Shown: positions 12,810-24,641 of the stretch, in pieces
Numbering within the stretch: position 1 is the first letter of the stretch
How the letters are laid out: every line of letters starts with the position of its first letter
From: Erodium maritimum
Lineage: Eukaryota > Streptophyta > Magnoliopsida > Geraniales > Geraniaceae
Assembly (NCBI GenBank): GCA_963921825.1
Contig: OY997594.1
Coordinates: forward strand, 8,127,001-8,191,000
Direction: 5' to 3'
Length of the DNA stretch: 64,000 nt
The notes under the pieces: model-generated
Seen by the model: only the letters and a program-made list of their open reading frames with translations
What the model was told of the DNA's origin: nothing
Databases searched by the model: none
Position numbers and translations under genes: made by a program

Positions 12810-14485
12810 TGTTGGGTCTCGATGGAGGGTATGAACACATACTTGCAGCGGAAATAACTCGAGACCATGTCATAGAACACTACCAAATATTAGATACACA
12901 AGAGAATAAACAATATGGATGTTTCCTTACCAACTAGTTCAAGAAAAGGAAGAGAACACCAAAGAAACGATGATCGGTTTGAGTCTCCAAGACGCCTACG
13001 TATCCAATTGGAATCAAAGCCACGTAGTTCTTCTTTAGATGACTCAAGAACACAACAAGAGGGAGGAAAAGTGCCAAACTCGAAATTGTAGTGTGAGAGG
13101 GAGAGAAGTTGTGTTTCTATTCTTGTCTTGTGATTTGTTGTAGGAAAAAGATGACTTAAACCATCAACAACCATCAAGGACAAGTAAGGTGTGAAGCATG
13201 GTGTGAAGTAAGACAAGTATGGTGCTAAGTATGGCAAGACAAGATGGGTTAGGTGGTGAATCACCAACACCTTAATCCTTGTCTTGCTTACTTAGTACTA
13301 ATTAATCAAGACTTGATTAATTAGTTCCATGGGCCTTGGTTGCATGGGCCTTTCATGTGCCTCTTGGAACATGGCCCATGACCATTCCCAACGAGGTCCC
13401 GTGACGTGCTCATCGCCTCCAAGCCTTCCATACCGGAAATGTCCAACATTATCCAACGCGATCAATCCCAAGACTCCAAGCCTTGTCTTGATCCGTAATG
13501 TCATATTCACTTACGGGCACATGACCCAAAACCCAGTTTTGGTCATGTCCCGAGACAACTCTCTTTTGCCCATTCTCCATAAATGTGTCAATGAGTTTCA
13601 TCCTTCGGTGTGACCCTTAGGTCTATGCATGTCGATAGATCAACGTAATATCCCATTTTACTTGATCCTATATAAGTGGCAACTAACGAGACTTTAGTAT
13701 TGCCTGACACTACATAGCGAATCGAACCAATCGATTCTAACCTTTCCGTCGTCCCTGTCATTATCATTTTATCTCTGATATCCTGATTGAGATAAGGCAT
13801 AGAGTCGTCATCCTTATTATTCTCAATCACTGTTCCTTGATATGTGAGATGACTGAATATATGATACCTAGTATCATGTGCATGACCATGCTATTCTTTC
13901 AGTCACTCTTGATCAAGCGGCCGAGAACCGATATCTTTCCCATACCTCAGTATGAGGGATAAATCCCTTAGCCGTCTTTCGTGTCACTCATGCAACCCGT
14001 CCCCAAGCCAATCCTGGCCGTTATGGAAGCCCTGTTACGGACAACGTTAGGCTCAGGTCAAACTTAGTTGTTGACTGCATAGTGATCACAAAGACTCCTT
14101 GGTCTAAGGATACATGACAAGCTACGACATTGAATATGTTCATGACTCAATCTATGGCACATATTCAGGGCGGGTCGTCCAATATCATGTCCCACATGAT
14201 ATCTATGATCAGACTCCGGAATCCCATTCCAATGACTAACAGAACGTAAGCCATGAAGAGCCATCTTTCATACTAGTCGCTTCTAGTGAAGCTTTATTGA
14301 CTAGGGACCCATCGAGTGTGATCCATCTCGATCTATGGTTCTATTCGCATGGTGGGCATAGATCAGAAATCACATCGATATACTACTCCAACACATAAGT
14401 AATATAAAGTCGCTTTAATCTTATTGCTAATGATGATATATACATTTGGACATTTATGATTGAACTACGGGCACTAAGACTAACA
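12810..14485. mobile_element. Probable Ty1/copia solo LTR
   Basis: The 1676-bp segment begins TGTTGGGTCT and ends AGACTAACA, so its ends are near-inverted (TGTTGGGTCT versus TGTTAGTCT). The flanks are GTTAG (12805-12809) and ATTAG (14486-14490), a 5-bp duplication with one mismatch. There is no coding domain. Downstream of it the PIF/Harbinger ORF1 wording resumes, which supports its being an insertion. The imperfect duplication leaves the exact boundaries uncertain. Confidence 0.5.
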
Positions 14486-14525
14486 ATTAGTTACTTATTG
14501 GCTTCATCATTCGTAAAACTCGGTC

Positions 14526-17519
14526 ATGGAGAACAACGAGACAACTAAAACATTTTGAGAGGCTATTGAGAAGGAGTACAACTCAAACCCAAGCTTCAAA
14601 CACAACGACTATAAACAACTGAAGGGCCATTGCAGAGTTAACCCGAGGGTGTAAAGATATAATTGTTATTTTATGCAATCCGAAAGGGGACACTAGTGGA
14701 CAGTTCAACGACCAGCGCTACAAGAAGACCATGAAGTTGTACAAGTGGTACAAAAAAAAACTAAAAACCTTCACCTATCAACATTGGTGGGAGGTGGTCC
14801 GATATGAGCGAAAATGAACCGAACGAAGTCATTCAAGAAGACAAGCGAATCGGGTTTGGATGAAATTGGTACGGAAAACTTGCCCTTAATGTCACGCCCC
14901 TAATCCGGTTTTGACCGAATTCAAGACGTGAACTAAAAAAATAATAAATTTAAAGGAAAGTAAAGCCAACACAGTCTTAAATAATAGTTTAAAACTTTAA
15001 ACAACGTCACGAGTCACAACTCGGTAAACACAGTGGTAAAATAATTCAACAATTAAAGGTACGTCTCTAGACACTAGCCCGAATCCCCGTCAACTCCCTA
15101 GCTCCGAGAATCCTGCTAGTACAATTCCCGTTCGACACCCGAAACACAACAAAGTAAGGGGGGTGAGCTTACGCTCAGTAGGAAAAGTAGTTAAGGTTCC
15201 GAACAAGCGGTTCATCCTCACGGGTAACCGTCCAATTAGGGCATACTAGTAAAGCACAACTCTTAGAAACAAAATAAACGATTACTCCAAGACGGCACTT
15301 GGCCTTCACTCAAGCACAACCCGCAAAACCACTCACCACGAACCGAACTCATACCACTTTCTACAATCAACTCTTGACACCCATCAACTAACAATTCTCA
15401 ACGAACAACGCCACGGCTATCTCACAACCGATCACACTTGCCAACTCGCACGACAACACCGGATCAGGTAAAACAGTACCCCGGGCCACCAAACACTCTC
15501 ACAAGAACCTAGTCACACTTAACCCAATGCACAGAGCCAGACAACACGCACGACACACACAGCAGACAACGCACAAAGCCCAATAACACGCACAACACAC
15601 ACAGCAGACCCACCCTAAACATAGTATAACCATTTCCAACGTCTCCGGCTATCACAGCCCGTCCACTTATGTCACACTGGAACACGAAGCCTCGGTCCCG
15701 ACACCCGGTTACCGATCACTTTCACCAAGTCATAAACATACTTAGAAAGAAATGCACAAAGCCAAACAGCAAGAAAAGAGCACACAACGAAATACACACA
15801 GAGGTCGTACAACAGTTCCAACGTCATTGAATGCACTAAGTCATTTGCACTGAGCCCCTTGTATCGTACTGGACCACACAGCATCAGTCCCGATATCTTC
15901 CTCTCACTGAGACTGAGGGTAACATCCTCGACCGGAAATCCCTCAGTCCGATGTCTTCCCGTCACACAGACTCGGGGCCATACTCTTCCCGTCACACAGA
16001 CTCGGGCAATACTCTTCCCCTCACTGAGACTGGGGGTAACATCCTCGACCGGAAATCCCTCAGTCCGATGTCTTCCTCCTCACACAAACAAAGGGTAATC
16101 CCGTCACATAGACTCGGGGCATCTCTCACCACACGTACAGGACCGGCACACACCTCGGTCGAACCTAGTCCCGGACTACGGGTCATCGGGTACTGATCAC
16201 ACCATCCTTGGCCTCATTACACTTCACCAGAACTATCCCTCGATATAAGTCCACTCCGGCTACGCCGTCTCTTGGAACACCCACACAAGATATGACACAC
16301 AACACAATTCACTGATGGTCTCGGTGTACCAACCGAACCATCTCAACATAGCACACAACCTGTCTATCACTCACCCGGTCATATCACAATCAAAGGTTCA
16401 CATTATCAAACACGACACACTTGCCCACACAGTCACATCATGCAACACCGAGTAAAATCTCATTAGACTCTTAATCACACTCATAACCGTCATGTACTTA
16501 CCATCACTTACCGACCTCACACTCAGCGTGGTAACCCCACCGGCTTAACCGGTATCAAATCCCCAACCATCCCACAGTTCAACATATCGAATAAACAGGA
16601 AATAACCACACATGTCATCAACATGCATCACTAGTTCAATTATGCTCTTTTTCATGTTCGTTATTTATTATCCGTTCAACAACACAAGGCACACCAGCAG
16701 GCACACTCAACAAACAATCCTACAGGCACGACATGACCCGAATCTACCAGCACGACAATTCCCAAGACATGAATTGTAAATATTCACAGTTTATACGTCT
16801 ACTCTAGTTGTTCGCCTCCTACATGCCAAACTATGATCTTTCCAGTTTTATTATTAACCCTAATCATGCACACTAGTAACTTTCTGTAATTAAAGCGGTA
16901 TCCGCTACTTTCCCTACCTCAAGATGATAACACATCAGCGTCTCCTAGCTGCTGACGACCGGGCCAACGCCGTCTTCTAGGGCGAAGTCCACGTCTGAGT
17001 TTAACTCTGGTCTTCTCGGGCGAAGCCCAAGCCGAGCGGAGAAACACCGGCGACGCGTCAGTTCTCTCACGGGAAGCTCTGAATGAGCTCTGAAGGGGAG
17101 GAGAAGAGGGAGAAGAGTGCGAGGCGAGGATAGGTGAGGGTGGGGATGAAGCTGCCGGAGAAGGTGGTCGGAAACAGAGAAGGGACGTTGCCGGAGGAGG
17201 AGGTCGAGAATCGCAGACAAGGGAGACGCGGAGGGAAGCGATGAACAGTACTCGGCACACTTAGGGTTTGGGGTTTAAATAGGCGTTGGACAGACCCAAA
17301 CCTGCTACTGGGTCGGGCTCTCACGTCTGGGCCAGCGTGAAGCGTAACTCGGCCCTGAGTTGGCCCAAATCCAACTCGGTCCAGCGATTCAGTTTGCAAA
17401 ACAATACCCTTTTAAAAAGGCGGGCTTTACACTTAACATCATCATCAACAGGTCAAGGTTCCAGCCCGAGTCCCTTTGAAAGAGATAAATCCCCACCTCT
17501 ACAAATGCATCTAAGATAG
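14526..17519 (+). pseudogene. PIF/Harbinger ORF1-like (Myb/SANT) pseudogene split by a solo LTR
   Basis: From the ATG at 14526 a frame with several stops carries the order of words typical of plant Harbinger ORF1 and related NAM-associated proteins: 'KTF.EAIEKEYN', 'DYKQLKGH', 'TFTYQHWWEVV'. At 14889 it meets the solo LTR. After the LTR and its CTTAA duplication the same frame resumes at 17432 with a Ser/Pro-rich tail and stops at 17519. In the family ORF1 is a DNA-binding partner of the Harbinger transposase. This copy has stops and lost Trp codons and cannot be functional. Confidence 0.55.
14890..17431 (-). mobile_element. Solo LTR, Ty3/gypsy (Tekay/Del-like), TSD CTTAA
   Basis: This 2542-bp unit is the reverse-orientation relative of 2665-5331. 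Its left end 'tgtcacgcccctaatccggt' is the reverse complement of that copy's right end, and its right end 'ggcgggctttaca' corresponds to the other's start. A perfect duplication, CTTAA, lies at 14885-14889 and 17432-17436. It carries no internal primer site or pol. Frames within it (for example 16919-17399) follow its GC-rich part and are not genes. Confidence 0.85.
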
Positions 17520-17539
17520 AGAAAACAAAGAACAAAAAT

Positions 17540-18150
17540 ATTAGATTGGTTATAAATGAGAGTAAGTAAACGCCTAACTGAGTGTGTTGGAGGATATAGA
17601 AACGTCTAAATGACTTCAGAATCGATGGCGGTCCATCGTAACCAATAAGAACGACTCCTAACTCACATCACTTAAGTTTAGTTGGTATTACCTATTTATC
17701 TAAAGGAGTATTTTATATAATTTCGTTTATATATTCTTTTGACACGACCACAAGTTCTAGATGGGTAAGTCTATGTTTTATAAACCTAATTTATTTTACC
17801 ATGAAGCAACAGGTAGTACAACAAAACCCAACAAGAGGTCACAAAAACTAAGAGTAGGAAAAGGGGAAATACCCAATCCAAGACCTAAGGAAACCTCCAC
17901 AGCTACGACGGAGCAAGTCTCCCTTCGAAGGAACTAGCCAGCCAGCAAGCTCCCTTCGAAAATATTTACGAGAAACTCAAGGAAAAGTGGGAGATTGTTA
18001 GGTGTTGAATGTGAGTTTCAGCCCACGTCAAATAAATATAAAGTTTTAAAAAACTATATACATTTTCGACTGTAACACATTACACATAGTAATGTTGGGT
18101 GAGAGTGATATCCAATACATTTTTTTTCCAAGCGACGTCTATACATATCA
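17540..18150 (+). mobile_element. Copia-type retrotransposon fragment (3' internal end, PPT, LTR start)
   Basis: At about 17985-17999 the sequence 'aagtgggagattgtta' matches the polypurine tract plus TGTT start of many plant copia 3' LTRs. Upstream sequence from about 17800 would be internal 3' DNA and downstream sequence to about 18150 the start of the LTR. No coding domain or second LTR is visible, so this is a fragment. Confidence 0.4.
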
Positions 18151-18944
18151 TCAGGATGCATATATATATCAGGAAAATTTCTTGCTGCTCTTCCGGACGA
18201 GTACTGAATCAACAATTTTGAAGTGAAAATTGTGAAAAATAAAAATGTATCCTGAATATTAAGGGGACCCCTCAGAATAGCTGGCCACAGACAGCAAGGA
18301 TGAAGCTTGTGAAAGGTAATAGGTTAGGTTCAAAGAACATGAAGATAATCACAATGAACCATTCTGAATCTATTATCATAATCCCCTTTTAATAATGGTT
18401 CTATATTGTTTATAAGAGTGGACATTTCCAATCATTGAGGCTTACCAAAGGAAAATAAAGTTTTAAAGATATTGTCCTGATTTGGGTATAAACTCTACCT
18501 CTAGTTTGCATTTCATAAGCTAATTTAAAATTGAAATATTCTCCTCAGATAAATTTCTGATAATTTATAGCCTTCCAATCCAAACAAAAGCAGTCAATTT
18601 AATCACTTTTAACGAACTGTTAATTTGAAGATGACAATACTAATTAACATGTAGGAGGCATACTATATTACAATCTGCACTACTACTATTGCTATCACTC
18701 TCCTGATGGTGACTCCAATTTTTATTTTCCTCCCCAGACTTTCTCCTTATTAATAATTCAACACCCCCATCACAGATGCTGTTTCATTTTCCCACACTTC
18801 CATCAATTTTCTCTCTCTCTTTCTCGGCACACAAACACCATTTCTTGGGAGTCCACAGTTTCCATTCCTAGGACTGATGCTTATGTCTGACGAATCCGAA
18901 AAGGCGCTATTATAGACTAGGCTTGTGATCTTTATTTACCTTAA
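18151..18944. promoter_or_regulatory. MYB upstream region
   Basis: AT-rich intergenic DNA with no other gene. 18790-18830 contains a pyrimidine-rich 'ctctctctctttctc' tract of the kind common in plant promoters and leaders. The MYB start codon is at 18945. I cannot place a convincing TATA box. Confidence 0.35.
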
Positions 18945-20216
18945 ATGGGGAGGCATTCTTGCTGCTACAGACAGAAGCTGAGGAAAGGGCTGTGGTCTCC
19001 CGAAGAAGATGAGAAGCTTCTCAATTACATCACCAAGCACGGCCATGGCTGCTGGAGCTCTGTCCCTAAGCTCGCGGGTCTTTACTAATCACATGTACAC
19101 TCTCCTAAGTCCTACCTTGTACCTTGTCTGATTGACCTGTTTTGTGGATGTTTCAGGGTTGCAGAGGTGTGGCAAGAGTTGCAGGCTGAGGTGGATCAAT
19201 TACTTGAGGCCTGATTTGAAGAGAGGAACATTCTCTCCCCAGGAAGAGGACCTTATCATTGAACTGCATGCAGCACTAGGCAACAGGTTCTTGTTTTTTT
19301 TCTGTCACTTTCTCGGGAAAACTTTTCATTATTTTCTGATATAAATTGAACTTGTATGATCATGATCAGGTGGTCTCAAATTGCAGCACAGCTACCTGGA
19401 AGAACAGACAATGAGATCAAAAACTTGTGGAACTCATGCATAAAGAAGAAACTGGTGCTCAAAGGCATCGACCCCAATACACACAAGCCACTTTCAGGGG
19501 CCAAGAGTGCACAAGATAAGTCCAATTTCAATACAGAGAGTCCAACTTCACAAGAGGCAAAGCCAAGACAATTATTTGCAGATTGCTACCCAAAGATGAA
19601 CACTAAAGAGCTGTTTCCTGAAAGCTTTGTGCAATCTGAAGACAGTCCCAACACTAGTAGCATCAGCCCTTCAGCAGAGCCTGCAGGTTACTTCTCCTTC
19701 CAGCAATTGAGTTACGCGCCCGGTTCCACATTCTCATTAGACCCCAATCCTGCATTATGGTTCAACCATAACTGCAGGCCTCAAGAGCTCGATGAAGTTT
19801 CGGGCTCGATTCTAGCCTCTCAAGTGGGCTACAAGCCTCAAACCAGCCTTGCCCCGGATGGTCAGTACTGGGAAGCACTTAGTTCTGGAAACAGCAAGGG
19901 CATTGAATTGCAGACCACAAGGCCTCTTTTGGAGGGCAACACCTTCTCTTGGGGTTTGACAAACTGTGGATCATCAGAGAAGCAGGATCAGGATAATCAG
20001 TTTCACCATTCGACCGATCATGAATTGGGAGATGTCAGATGGTCAGAGTACATCAACAGTTCATACTTGGTTCCTGGCTCAGCAGCACAGAATCAAACAC
20101 ACCAACCAAAATATAGTAACATTAAGTCAGAAACACAGTTCACAACCGAAAAGCCAAGTACCAATTGGCATCAGCAGCAACAATTGTTTCAAGCTTCGGA
20201 TATCGAACAGTACTAA
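18945..20216 (+). CDS. R2R3-MYB transcription factor, MYB61/MYB86-like
   Basis: Three exons with consensus splice sites join to a 369-residue protein: 18945-19077, 19157-19286 and 19370-20216. The N-terminus '[19 protein letters not shown]' and the R2 and R3 repeats (about residues 10-115) match the MYB61/MYB50/MYB86 group. The regular Trp residues are present, with the usual Phe for the first Trp of R3. The bHLH-interaction signature of R3 is absent, as in this group. The intron positions are those of most R2R3-MYB genes. The C-terminus is Ser/Gln-rich with 'DVRWSEYI' near the end. Arabidopsis members act in the nucleus on secondary wall, mucilage and stomatal traits; the role here is inferred. 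Confidence 0.93.
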
Positions 20217-21636
20217 AGATTTTATTACATTACAAGTGTTTGATAAGATATGTGAAAGAGAGCATATTCATGTTATAACTCTTTTGCTTCTTGAATGGCA
20301 TAAACAAGGAATAATGAGTTTTTCGATGTTTCAGCGTGCTTTGATCATACGGATTTGTAAGCTTTTCGTTTACATAAACGTGTTCTGTTTGATTCTTTCT
20401 TTTCCTCTGTTATTGAAACATGAGGACATAACATTGCTAAGCTTCACTTGTTAGGAGGAGATGGAGATGAGACTTGTTTGGCCCTTCCACTGAGCAAAAG
20501 CCAAGCAAGATGTCAAAGGACTGGAACTGTTCCATTGACATCCTTAGACTTGTTTATGTCAAATTTTATTTGAAGATGTAATATTATACTGGGTTTGTAG
20601 ACCCACATGGTTTGAATACATGCTTATTTATATGAACAAGGAAATGATAACATATAAGTATGGATGTAAGCATCTTTGCAAGTATGTTAAGACCATGTGA
20701 ACTGAATCATTATGGGACCTACCTCTTGATCTTGATCTCTGTCTATCTTCCCAACAATGGTGAACAACAAAACATAAGCCAATAGAAAAGGAAGGGTTGA
20801 CTTGAAAACTTGAATTATTACTCAAGGGATTGGGTTTGGGTTTGAGATCCTTTTTACTGCACAATGGACTCAAACAAGGACAGGGGTATTTATGTCATTT
20901 CCAGAGGTGAGTTCGTATAGGGTTTTAAGCGTTTTGTATGAGAAAACTACCGATACCTACTCAAAACCATGCCCATTTAACTGATGTTTACCTGAAGTTT
21001 AAAGTTAACTGATGCCTGAAGCCCCCCGCCGCTATTATGTATAACGCACCATCGCAATTACGAGAATCCCTCGAGATCCGTGCCAGAACAGAACCAGGAT
21101 CCATCTTGACCCGTTTAAAAGCCCCAGATTGGTCGACCCGCGGAGATCTACCCCGGTCCGTACCCATACCACCCTGACCCGGACCTCCAGATCTGAGATC
21201 GTCGACCCACTTCCCAGCCGAGCCCGACCCATCCCACGTCCTTTCCTTTGTTAATTTCATTCGCTTATCAGAGCATTTTTATCTACTTCTTCATGTTTTG
21301 TCCTTCATTTTCTTTATTCACACTTTTCCGACAACCGGCCACCATTTACTTCCTGGTGTTTACCTGGTTAGTGTAAGGTAAACCTTAAAATAACAATAGT
21401 TGGGGTTTCAGATTTTAAGGGATATGGGAGAATTGAGTGAGAGATTCTCTAATATAGAAGGGTATTTATGTCATTTCAAAGGTAAATGAATAGGGTTTGA
21501 GCAAAGGAGAGGTTTTATGTGTTCAGCACGGAGCACCGGATTCATGAAGCTCTGAAACTATCGAACTAGGGCTGTGGCGGTTCCGAAATCAAGCTGAGGG
21601 AGATTCCAAGGAAGTCTCGGTGAGTTTATCTTCATT
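20217..21636. other. Intergenic: MYB 3' flank and mTERF gene 1 promoter
   Basis: The MYB 3' untranslated region probably runs to about 20600. A near-identical direct repeat, 'gggtatttatgtcatttc', occurs at about 20884 and 21462, each followed by 'atagggttt'. The mTERF leader region has thus been partly duplicated or split by an insertion of about 580 bp. The sequence just before the mTERF start (21530-21636) is conserved before all three mTERF genes. Frames at 20988-21260 are not gene-like. Confidence 0.5.
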
Positions 21637-22860
21637 ATGATTCATTTTCTCTGTTTAAGTTCAAGATCTGCATTTCTCCAAAATAGGCTTCTTAGGAGGA
21701 TCCAACCCTTTTGCTGCCATCAAAACCAGTCATTTGTTAGCAATTTCAATGTTTTTAGATCATTCGCATCAAATGGTTTATCAAACTCTGATGAGCAAGA
21801 TGATTCGCTTGTTTCCACTGTCTCTTACCTGGTGAAATCATGTGGCCTGTCTACTGAAAATGCAATCACAGTTTGCAAGTCTAACAAACTTGGTCTTATG
21901 AACCCAGAAAAAGCAGACTCTGTACTCAGGTTTTTCAGGGACCATGGATTCACAGATGCCCACATTACCAGATTTGTTAGACAATGTGCTGAATTGCTTC
22001 GAGCTGATCTAGACAAGAACCTTAAACCAAAGTTTGAGTTTTTCTATTCTAAGGGGATTTCAAGATTAGAGCTTCCAATCATTTTAGCTTCAAACCCGAC
22101 TTTATTGCGAAGGAGTCTTAAGAATAACCTCATTCCCTCTTTTAATTTCCTCAAGAGTGTAAGCTGCCTTGCTGATCACAAGGTTATAATGGCTTTGAGG
22201 CACTGCAAATGGAGTTCGTGTACAAAAGCCTCAAATTCTTCCATGCAAGACAATCTTGTTCCGAACCTAGCACTTCTGAGCAGACTTGGAGTGCCTCCGG
22301 CTTCCGTTTCTCTGTTGCTGACCTGCTTTCTAGTTACAGCTTGCTGTAAACCCACAAAATTTGGTGAGCTTGTTCATAAAGTGAAGGAAATGGGGTTCAG
22401 CCACGATCAAACATCGTTCATTGCAGCACTCCGTGTGGTTTCCACAGTGAAAGAGCCGAGGTGGGAGTCCAAAATTAAGATTTATGGGAGGTATGGTTGG
22501 GGTAGAGAGGATGTGCTATCTGCATTCACGAGAAGGCCATGGCTGATGCTTGCATCGGAGAAGAAGATTGAGATGGTGCTTGACTTTGTTATTAACAAGA
22601 TGGGTTGGTCTACACAAGATATTGATACGTATCCAGACGTTCTCACTCTTAGTTTTGAAAAGAGGATCATCCCCAGATGCTATGTTGCTTATGTTCTGTC
22701 ATCAAAGGGTATAATCAAGAAACATGTAAAGTTAAGTGCTTTATTCAGTCCTACAGATAAGGATTTTCTTCAAAAGTTTGTGACCAAATATGGGGAAGAT
22801 GTTCCTGAGTTATTGGATGTGTATCAAGGGAAGATTAATCCTCTGGAAGCAACAGTTTAG
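21637..22860 (+). CDS. mTERF family protein, tandem copy 1
   Basis: Single-exon frame of 407 residues. Mitochondrial transcription termination factor-like proteins bind nucleic acid through stacked mTERF repeats and act in plant mitochondria or plastids on transcription, splicing or translation. The N-terminal 45 residues are Ser/Arg/Phe-rich with few acids, as in an organelle transit peptide. Repeats are visible through the body, with phrases such as 'NPTLLRRSLKNNLIPSFNFL', 'NLVPNLALLSRLGVP' and 'LSFEKRIIPRCYV'. It is very similar to the frames at 26278 and 55438 but lacks about nine residues near position 30. The start fits the family's usual 'M(I/F).FLC' opening. The specific organelle and target are unknown. 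Confidence 0.92.
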   Translation: MIHFLCLSSRSAFLQNRLLRRIQPFCCHQNQSFVSNFNVFRSFASNGLSNSDEQDDSLVSTVSYLVKSCGLSTENAITVCKSNKLGLMNPEKADSVLRFFRDHGFTDAHITRFVRQCAELLRADLDKNLKPKFEFFYSKGISRLELPIILASNPTLLRRSLKNNLIPSFNFLKSVSCLADHKVIMALRHCKWSSCTKASNSSMQDNLVPNLALLSRLGVPPASVSLLLTCFLVTACCKPTKFGELVHKVKEMGFSHDQTSFIAALRVVSTVKEPRWESKIKIYGRYGWGREDVLSAFTRRPWLMLASEKKIEMVLDFVINKMGWSTQDIDTYPDVLTLSFEKRIIPRCYVAYVLSSKGIIKKHVKLSALFSPTDKDFLQKFVTKYGEDVPELLDVYQGKINPLEATV

Positions 22861-24641
22861 GCATTTCAAGGTCAGTTCAAACAAAGATTAGTAACCTCAG
22901 CATACAAACTTTAGTCATTTTCTGCATTGTTTCACGAGCTTAGTTATTTTTGTTTGTTTTGGAACTCTTGACTGTGACTGTGCTGAAGGTTTTGTTTAAG
23001 TGACTAATTTTTTTTTTCCCTATGGATTTTACTGCAGTTAGGTTTATAATGCTTATCTCCATGGGTTTTACAGTAGCTAGGATTATGGTGCTCTTGTCAG
23101 TATCTTATCTCTAAACAGGAACGATTGAAGCCTTACTGAGAATGACACAGTTGCCATCTTATTTTCCACTTTGATCCTAACATCCTGCAATCCCAGTATA
23201 ATGTGAACACGAGCCGTTCTTTTTTTGCTCCATCCCTTTCTCTTTGGTAGCAACATGTGTACCCTCTTCCACTACCAACATCTCACAACCAATAATGCAA
23301 TAGTTGAGCTTAAAGCACAATGCTCCCAGACCAGTGAAACCACTATTTGCTGCACCAAATCCTTAACTTACAACCAGAGCCCTTTATAATCTTGTTGGGT
23401 AATATCTCATCCATAATCGCCTATTACCCAAACCTCAATTTCACAATCACCATATCATCCTCCTGATCATTCTTTTCCGTACCAATACCAATTAACCAGC
23501 GAAGAATCCCAAAGTTTCTGTTGGGTCTTTCGCTTCACACAAGGTCAGAGTCATCTCCATTTCGGACCTAAGAACAACACACCAACAAAAGACCCCTAAT
23601 TCAGCTATTACTCTTCTATTCATCCCTTTCTCCCTCTCTATCTACACTAAGGAAGACGTTGAATTGATACACACACCCAACAAAACGTTGTAGCATGATA
23701 AATTGCACTTGAGGTAAAACGTTATTGTTTCCTTTCTCAGCTTCTATTTACAAACTCATTCTTGATAGCTTTGCTTCGTGAGTTTCGCAGTGGCTAAGGT
23801 TATAAGGCTTTGCTGCCAGTTTCGCATCAACTAAGGTTTAGTGTTATGCAATTTGGATTATGCAGTGGTTACGGTTTTGGTCCTCTACTTCATGGGTCTC
23901 TCTATGCTAAGGATTATGTTGCTTTGCTCCATTAGTTTCGTGCCAATAAGGTTATGATGCACTAGTCAGTGGGTTTGTGTTTGCAAAGGAAAAGGCGAGA
24001 ATCGAGAATCTGAGAGGTCACCAACTATTAGATGAGGTTAGCATATCAACCTCGTCAAGAACCATGACCATGTGTGTGTGAAATGGGTGGGATAAAGGAA
24101 GTACCCCTCATTCGCCAATGGTAAGAATTTTCTTTGGTTTACTTCTCAGTAATTTGTTCGTATTTGGATTACAAAAACATTACAAGACCAATCCAGCAAG
24201 AATTCTATTCAGTCATACTCATGAATTCTTTGTTCAACACTAAAGAAAGTTTCGTGTTTGGTCTTTGTCATTTTAAGAAAGGAATGTCATTATTAGGAAT
24301 AATGCTTATGGTTATGGATAACAATTTTTTCATGGTATGATTCAGTCATATTTTTTTTTTGGGTAAATTACATTTATCTATCCCAACCTATACACGTTTA
24401 ATGGATACTTACCCTAAATTTATTTCGTAACGAATATATATCCCGGACTACTTATTTTGTAACAACATCCATTTCTCCGTTAATCGTTTTTTTGTAAAAT
24501 GACGAAAATACCCTTGATTAATACTAAACATTACACAAATTTAACCTTACTCCCAAACCCCTATACCCATTAATAAAGATAACTAAAAATCACAAAAAAA
24601 GTATCTCTTTTAAATCAATTTTTAAATATTCTTTTCAAGTA
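22861..24641. repeat. Intergenic with degenerate short tandem repeats
   Basis: The mTERF gene 1 3' flank is followed by degenerate repeats of a roughly 50-60-base theme, 'tttcgcagtggctaaggtta' and variants, at about 23020-23110 and more densely at 23765-23970. 24353-24640 is AT-rich and starts 'gggtaaattacatttatcta', wording typical of plant MITE ends, but I could not find its partner. No gene is seen. Confidence 0.4.

Larger units (their letters stand above)
12480..17519 (+). mobile_element. PIF/Harbinger-like element remnant H1, twice interrupted
   Basis: A TATA-like 'cgtataagcc' near 12480 is followed by a CT-rich leader-like stretch, then by pieces of a degraded Myb/SANT-type ORF1 (14526-14889 and 17432-17519). 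Two LTRs separate the pieces: one at 12810-14485 and one at 14890-17431. No DDE transposase gene remains. The layout (TATA, CT-rich leader, then ORF1) resembles a second remnant at 50456-54309. Confidence 0.5.

Noticed and set aside
21620..21636. Leader intron in the mTERF genes (conserved 'ctcggtgagt')
   Set aside because: A donor-like site is conserved in all three genes, but no acceptor lies between it and the start codon about 12 bases later, and the frames are intact from that ATG.
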